Positions 58,857 through 64,000 of a DNA stretch of 64,000 nucleotides are shown here, piece after piece. Below the pieces are notes generated by a model that made no database searches, was not told the DNA's origin, and saw nothing but the letters and a program-made list of their open reading frames with translations. The translations under genes and the position numbers were made by a program. Within the stretch, counting starts at the first letter, position 1. Each line of letters opens with the position of its first letter. This DNA comes from Brevipalpus yothersi (lineage: Eukaryota > Arthropoda > Arachnida > Trombidiformes > Tenuipalpidae), in assembly GCA_003956705.1 (NCBI GenBank), contig QZCP01000690.1, positions 1-64,000 of the forward strand. The letters run 5' to 3'.

Positions 58857-60068
58857 AGCCCCCCTTTGTATGCGCTCATAACTTAACCCATGAAAGCAAG
58901 ATGAAATGAAACACGTCAAACTTCGAATTCCTACTAGAATTATCCATCGGATGAAATCGTATCGGACTCTCTTTTCACTTCATTGATGATTTCTTGTAAC
59001 TCCTCTAAGCGCGCTTAGCCATAATTGGTTACTCCTTCCTATCTGAGAACGTATTTCCGCATATTCTTACCAATTCGTTAAAAAAATTTTAAGACAAATG
59101 TGTGATAGTCGATATCGCAGACTAGTTTTTCCTTATAAATGCAACGCATTCGAATTTTATCGATAGTTGTGCCAAGATTCCCAGATCATAGATAAATCGA
59201 AAGAAAAAATTTGATTCAACTCAATTTGGATCGGGTTTGATCCGAACTGTTCAATTTCGATCTTGATGAAACGGTCTTCGAATTCGTGATAAAATAGCTC
59301 TAAATTCAACAATTGGACTTTCAGGCCTAGTCCACGAGTCTACTGCATTTTTAGTGATTGAGCAGCGTGACAGAATACCTGGTTTACACCTTTCGCTAGT
59401 GGCGATATTGGTATCACTAAACGACGGGATTATGATGATGATGATTTTGATTTGGTGACCATTTGACAATCGCTTTGCACTGATATTCCACTACATTTGC
59501 ATTTGAGTTTTTGAACAGAGAAGATGGATGAGAGTTAAGTGATCGTGGTACCAGAAATCGAAAGAATTCCTAGAATATTTCCGATTATTTCGTGAGTCGT
59601 TTTGAGTTTTCTCATCTTTCAATAAGATTTAATTATGAAAAGATGCCAATAATAGTTTCGATGCATTGCTCAAATGAAGTGAATTTTAACGCTTTCAGCG
59701 ATAAGAAGCCATTTATTTTTTCTCCAAGTCAGATTTTTTTTCATAAAAATTTGTCCAATAATTAAAGCTACGTATTACTCGAATTACCAAACGCGAACAA
59801 ATAATAGCAAGAAAGGTTTTTTGAATCAAGCAACATTCTGATTCAATATGCTATGATTGAATTGTCGATGGCCTATATTCGATAATAGTATGCAAAATTC
59901 GGAAAATTTACACGGTCAACAAAGTCAAGAATTATCGATGAATTCTTATAAGATTATCTGACGGTGTAAAAATAGTGTCACCAGAAAGAATAATGAGAAA
60001 CAAATAAGTTATTTTTTGCGATCATCTCGTTCCATTGAGATGGATCTCAAGTATTAACGGTGTTTCAA
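58857..60068. other. Intergenic between NCOA5-like (+) and Gly/Tyr-rich gene (-)
   Basis: Contains a CTCF-like word CGCTAGTGGCG at 59394-59404, identical over 11 nt to the one at 56737. No coding frame is supported. Confidence 0.45.
59394..59404. promoter_or_regulatory. CTCF-like CGCTAGTGGCG motif
   Basis: Identical 11-mer to that in the PLPP6/NCOA5 spacer, so the two bracket the NCOA5-like gene. Possible boundary element; no functional evidence. Confidence 0.3.
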
Positions 60069-61347
60069 TCAGTGCTTCTTTTTATAGTCGTAACCATAAC
60101 CATAGCCATAGCTATTTCCATAATAAGGATATCCATACGCACTCCGTCTCATGTACGAATAGCTTCCTGGATAGCCCATTCCATATCCTCCACCATACAT
60201 GCCACTTCCATATCCACCCATTCCTCCATAGTTTCCTGCAATTCAACATTGGCAAAGATTAGATTTTGAAATTGTGAACATTATAAGGTTAAGGTTGCAC
60301 TGTTTTGAGGAGCCAAAATTTAACTCTGGTCATCAATTGTTAGAGGTCTGCTCTGTCAGATGCTGGAAAAAACTCACCATAACCTCCGTAGCCACCATAG
60401 CCACCATAGCCTCCGTAATTACCCATTCCTAATTGAAAATGAGGTCAAAAAAATTGCGATAATTCAGATTTATCTTCCTAATTCACATCAATCAGCTATT
60501 AGAGAAGGAGCTTAATTAAATCAATTTCACACAGAAGATTGGTACTTACCACCATATCCACCATAGCCACTTCCTAGAGGAAGTAATAAAGAAGAAAATT
60601 ATACTCAACAATAAGATCAGCCGATAACATCAAGGTAAAGGATGGGAAAATTCCCCGACGAATGTTAGAATTATTCTTGATAGATGCATGAAACAATCAA
60701 TCAAAACTCAGGAATTGCAATGAATAAGGGTCCGCATTACTGGTTTGTTATTCTTGGTCAAATTCTATTTTAACGGTGACGTTTCCAAGAATTGGTCAGC
60801 TAAATTGGAAAAATCTTCACTTTTACGATCCTAGAATATCTAGAAATCTATGGGACCCTCTCAGATGAAACGGAATACCTTCAATCAAACACACCTATCG
60901 GAACTGTTTTAGAACTCGAGTAAAATTCTCGAGAAAAGCGAACTGCAAGGAAAAAGCTACACTCATAGATGGATCAAGAGGCCACTATGTCTGTTGTAGA
61001 TCGGGTCTAATAAATTTTTCACGTTTCTCTGGCACTTTTCTGACCAGAACTGATTGCTTTATGGCATGGCAATTTCACTTCTATGATAATTAATGAACAA
61101 ATGGAAAGTTTCAACCTCCAAGTGAACTTATTGGTCGAAAATCTGTTTCTAACACGCACACAAACACATTCAATAATCCTGGAAACTTGAGCATGAGTAA
61201 GCTACTTGATTGTTGAAAATCGAATTTGTTCCAGTCGAAATTAAGTCGAAATCATCAACACCGAAACATATACTCACCATAATACTGGGCAACAGTAATG
61301 GAACTCAGCATGATGAAAAACAAAAGATGCAGGACAAGATTCGACAT
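60069..61347 (-). CDS. Secreted Gly/Tyr-rich repeat protein, four exons, 103 aa
   Basis: Exons on the minus strand: 61347-61278, 60573-60550 (24 nt), 60428-60378 and 60235-60069. All junctions are phase 1 and GT-AG. Exon 1 encodes a signal peptide (MSNLVLHLLFFIMLSSITVA) and QYY. Exons 2 and 3 are short GY repeats (GSGYGGYG; GMGNYGGYGGYGGYGGY). Exon 4 adds GNYGGMGGYGSGMYGGGYGM, a YSYMRRSAYGYPYYGN segment, a GYGYGYDY run and a basic KKKH end. Each splice falls inside a Gly codon, so exons 2 and 3 are symmetric and could be skipped or duplicated without a frame change. Similar compositions occur in cuticle and silk-like proteins and in Gly-rich antimicrobial peptides of arachnids. I cannot choose between these. 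Confidence 0.78.
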
Positions 61348-62238
61348 TTTTGATTACTATGAATGAATTTTCGATTTAGAGAATATACGAATACAAAATT
61401 TGGATTGAAAAATTTCAAATTTCTCTTCCGATTGCAAACTTATTTTCATGCGTTGAAGATACTCATTCACGAGAAAACTTCCAACTGAGAATGTTTCGGT
61501 GTAATTTCTTCTTTTTATAACAATTGCCATAGAATCGTGAATACAGTAGAAGGGTTTCAATATTCAAATTTTTTTTCACATTGATGAGCACAGATTAAAC
61601 ACTTTCATTGTACTATAATAAGTACGCTTGCTTCACTTTCCTACGCTAATAACATGGTATTGTGATCAGAGGAATTGAAAGCTGGATAATTATCGTCTTC
61701 ACGCTCTCTGAAAACTGGATGTTACTGATACATAAAATCAGACGAAATTTTAGTAATACCTTAGAGTGAAAAGCAATTCTTGTACCCAAGACTACACCGG
61801 CTCTACACTTCGTTGGTTAGGATTGCATGTTGTTGAAAAAATGGGAACAAAAATTTTGGTTTGACTGTGGGTAAAAATTACACAACCATAGTAACTAGGC
61901 AGAGAATTACCTTTCTCAATGGAATAAAAAGGGTAGACTCGTGATGGTTTGATCGAACAACATAATGGTTGAGTTTCCTTAACTGCGTCAATTCGATTGT
62001 ATTCGAGTACTCAAGGGAATCAGCGGCTGCTGACTTGCTTTTAATGTCCATTATAATGATGAAAAAAGAGTTTTGTTCTGTCCAACTTTTACACAACCCT
62101 TCTTTAGTGCTATGATAAAAACACAATTTTTCATCAGCAAAACAGAGAAGAAAAAATTAGGCAGTAAACAAGAAAAAAATATTCTACTAAAAATGATGCT
62201 CTACTGATTTGAATGATTAGAGAGTCTCGGCATTACTT
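61348..62238. other. Intergenic between the Gly/Tyr-rich gene and FRMD8-like gene
   Basis: About 0.9 kb without a supported coding frame or repeat. It must hold the promoter of the Gly/Tyr-rich gene and the 3' region of the FRMD8-like gene. Confidence 0.45.
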
Positions 62239-63496
62239 TCATCTAGAAAGTTCCTTTGAAAAGGTGTCCAAAAGTGTTATGATCAATCTAGATTGTGGTG
62301 AAGTCACTTGAATAATGTTCGTCTTGAGGTGTTGGGCAGACCAAAAGTAGAGGAAAAATGAGGGTGTCTTGGGAGGAGGAAGAGAGGAACATATTCCTTC
62401 AGAATTCTCATCAAGTTCTTCCACCTTCTCTTCAAATGGTGACAATTGCCACCGGAAGCCTCGATATTCCAACGATATGAGAAGTTTCTATGAAAATTTA
62501 GAGAATAATTTATCAGAGTCCATTGTTGAAAAAAAAATTGTGCCATTGTAGATCACAATAATCGTTCAAATTTTTCAATCCAAACGTTAGATTCTAATCG
62601 AGGTCAAATTGAATACTTACACTTCTTTTTTCTTCAATTATATGAATTCCAGTATAATTAACTGCTACATAAACTTTCATAGTTGAATTGTATACCAGAC
62701 AATTCTTTGAAGTTCTCTCAATTTTTCCCAAAAAGTATGCACTTCCATAATAAGGAAGCGGCCAACACATCTCCAGATAGCTACGATATAAGCCTGCTCT
62801 GCTTTTAGGAACATTCATGCAACGATAATAATAAATTGCTTTATCTTCCACATCATGAATACCAACAGGATGCAAAGAGTATGGTCTAACAGGACGATTG
62901 TTGGATCCAATCAGGCGTCTAAGCATGGAACGTAAAAATTCATGACTATGAACTTTCTGATTGAATGGTCCTAGTTCGAGAGCCAATTGAATAGCTGCTA
63001 ACTGTTCAAATGTTTCCACAGGATAACGTCCATCGAGTACATTGAATTTTGCCTCTTCATACAGTAGCTGGAGAACTCGAGGATCTTCTATCGTCATTTC
63101 ATCCCATTTTTGGACAAATAAATTCCGCTGGAAACTCACAATCGGCTCGAAAGTTGAATCAGATAAACATTGGTGTCCATACTTGGTAACCAAATCTTTC
63201 CAATGAAAGAGAACTTTGAATGGTCGATGCAGAGGCTTCAATTGAATTTCGATCATTGGTGAGGATATCCATATTGTGAAAAATCGAAGAATTTCATCTT
63301 TTTTCGCATATTTTTTCTGAAGAGAAGTTGACGAAGAAGTACTTTTGTTGGCAAACCAAGCCTGATAAACTTTATTCACAAGTTCCTGAGTTGTAGCAGC
63401 TTCCGTTGTGGATACACATATTCCAACTTGATTCATCAAGAACACACACAATTCTCGGGGAATCGAATTAGGCTCCTCAAGATCCACCGAACTCAT
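62239..63496 (-). CDS. FRMD8: FRMD8/Bili-type FERM-domain protein, 374 aa
   Basis: Two exons on the minus strand: 63496-62621 and 62487-62239, joined in phase 0. The protein starts MSSVDLEEPNSIPREL and consists of a three-lobed FERM domain. F1 is ELCVFLMNQVGICV...ELVNKVYQAW. F2 contains LQLLYEEAKFNVLDGRYPVETFEQLAAIQLALELG. F3 contains YRSYLEMCWPLPYYGSAYFLGKIE, AVNYTGIHIIEEKRS and then EYRGFRWQLS in exon 2. FRMD8 stabilises the iRhom/ADAM17 sheddase complex in mammals, and fly Bili antagonises Wnt/Wingless signalling at LRP6/Arrow. The human protein is longer (about 464 aa); the C-terminal tail is shorter here. Exon 2 ends DTFSKELSR. An alternative reading through the donor at 62620 would stop within eight codons. 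Confidence 0.85.
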
Positions 63497-64000
63497 GATT
63501 CCTTAAGTTTCAGATCAGATAACGTATTCAGTTAAGTTTACTGGCATACAGATACACAATCTAACCTTTTGTTTGACCGGAGTCAAAAATAAAAATTGAT
63601 TCCAAAAGAATATGAAGGAGAAAAGTTCAAATTTAACATGACACCGATAAATCAACGGTGATGAGTCAATCCTTAAAATCTATCGAAAAGCAAATAATGA
63701 GAGAAGTATAAAAGAGATGATGAATGGTGATGACAGCCTATTCAAGTGACAAAAAGATGGAGGGAAGGTGGTAAAGGTTTCCTGATTTGGTAGACTGATT
63801 TGGATGATACTTTTTTCTACTCCTATCCTGACTCTACTCCATCAGTATTAGAACCTTTTTTCAGGATCAACGATGTCCTCAATGGGTTGACTCGAAAATC
63901 AGTGAACCCAAGCTTTTTGAGTGAATATTGTGCCGAAAATTTTCCGTAACAGTTCTCAAGAGTGGAACGAAAGATGCTGTAAGTTAAATAATTGGGTCAG
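63497..64000. other. Right-edge stretch upstream of FRMD8-like gene
   Basis: Promoter side of the FRMD8-like gene. A TATAAAAG word occurs near 63708 on the plus strand. No coding frame recognised before the window ends. Confidence 0.4.

Overview
The window is nuclear DNA of an animal. It is AT-rich and carries spliced genes with GT-AG introns, many only about 50-100 nt long, AATAAA polyadenylation signals and long GA/CT microsatellites. The gene content fits a small-genome arthropod, and an acariform mite or other chelicerate is my best guess. It includes secreted TIL-domain proteins, a single-exon CYP2-clan P450, Wntless, Mp20-type calponin, and copies of mARC, USF3 and FBXO22. The species assignment is inference. 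I rebuilt exon structures by hand from splice sites, reading phase and remembered family sequences, so exon borders are predictions.

Layout. 0-17 kb: a CRAL-TRIO (MOSPD2-like) exon at 0.84-1.69 kb, then accessory DNA rich in (GA)n/(CT)n. This stretch holds two small secreted-protein genes (TIL inhibitor at 4.3 kb, low-complexity secreted protein at 6.35 kb) and what look like decayed duplicates of the second. About 10 kb (7.0-17.3 kb) has no recognisable gene. 17.7-21.5 kb: a very short Hakai/CBLL1 (+) and Wntless (-, 6 exons). 22-25 kb: two more secreted proteins on the minus strand (TIL-domain; Gly/Ala-rich) plus relic upstream repeats. 25.7-39.6 kb: a dense plus-strand run of PGM2, FBXO22, CLASRP (10 exons) and USF3-like bHLH (5 exons, 1352 aa). 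40.1-40.6 kb: an intronless centrin-like gene on the minus strand with a one-base frameshift in its last EF-hand. 42.2-51.0 kb: Ski2 helicase (+) converging on two tandem mARC paralogues (-, 337 aa each) and a CYP2-clan P450 (-). 51.3-52.3 kb: a broken TM9SF3 fragment and an unidentified 3' exon. 52.5-53.2 kb: calponin-family Mp20/transgelin (+). 56-58.6 kb: a head-to-head pair, PLPP6-like (-) and NCOA5-like (+). 60.1-61.3 kb: a four-exon Gly/Tyr-rich secreted protein (-). 62.2-63.5 kb: FRMD8/Bili-type FERM protein (-).

Functional themes. Several genes belong to shared processes: Wnt traffic and signalling (Wntless; FRMD8/Bili is a Wnt-pathway modulator in flies), RNA handling (Hakai in the m6A-writer-associated complex, CLASRP in splicing, Ski2 in exosome-linked decay), and detoxification (two mARCs next to a P450). 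They are not an operon, and the adjacency may simply reflect gene density. The least ordinary parts are the secreted-protein clusters with relics, the frameshifted centrin, the TM9SF3 relic, the minimal Hakai, and CTCF-like motifs recurring upstream of genes.
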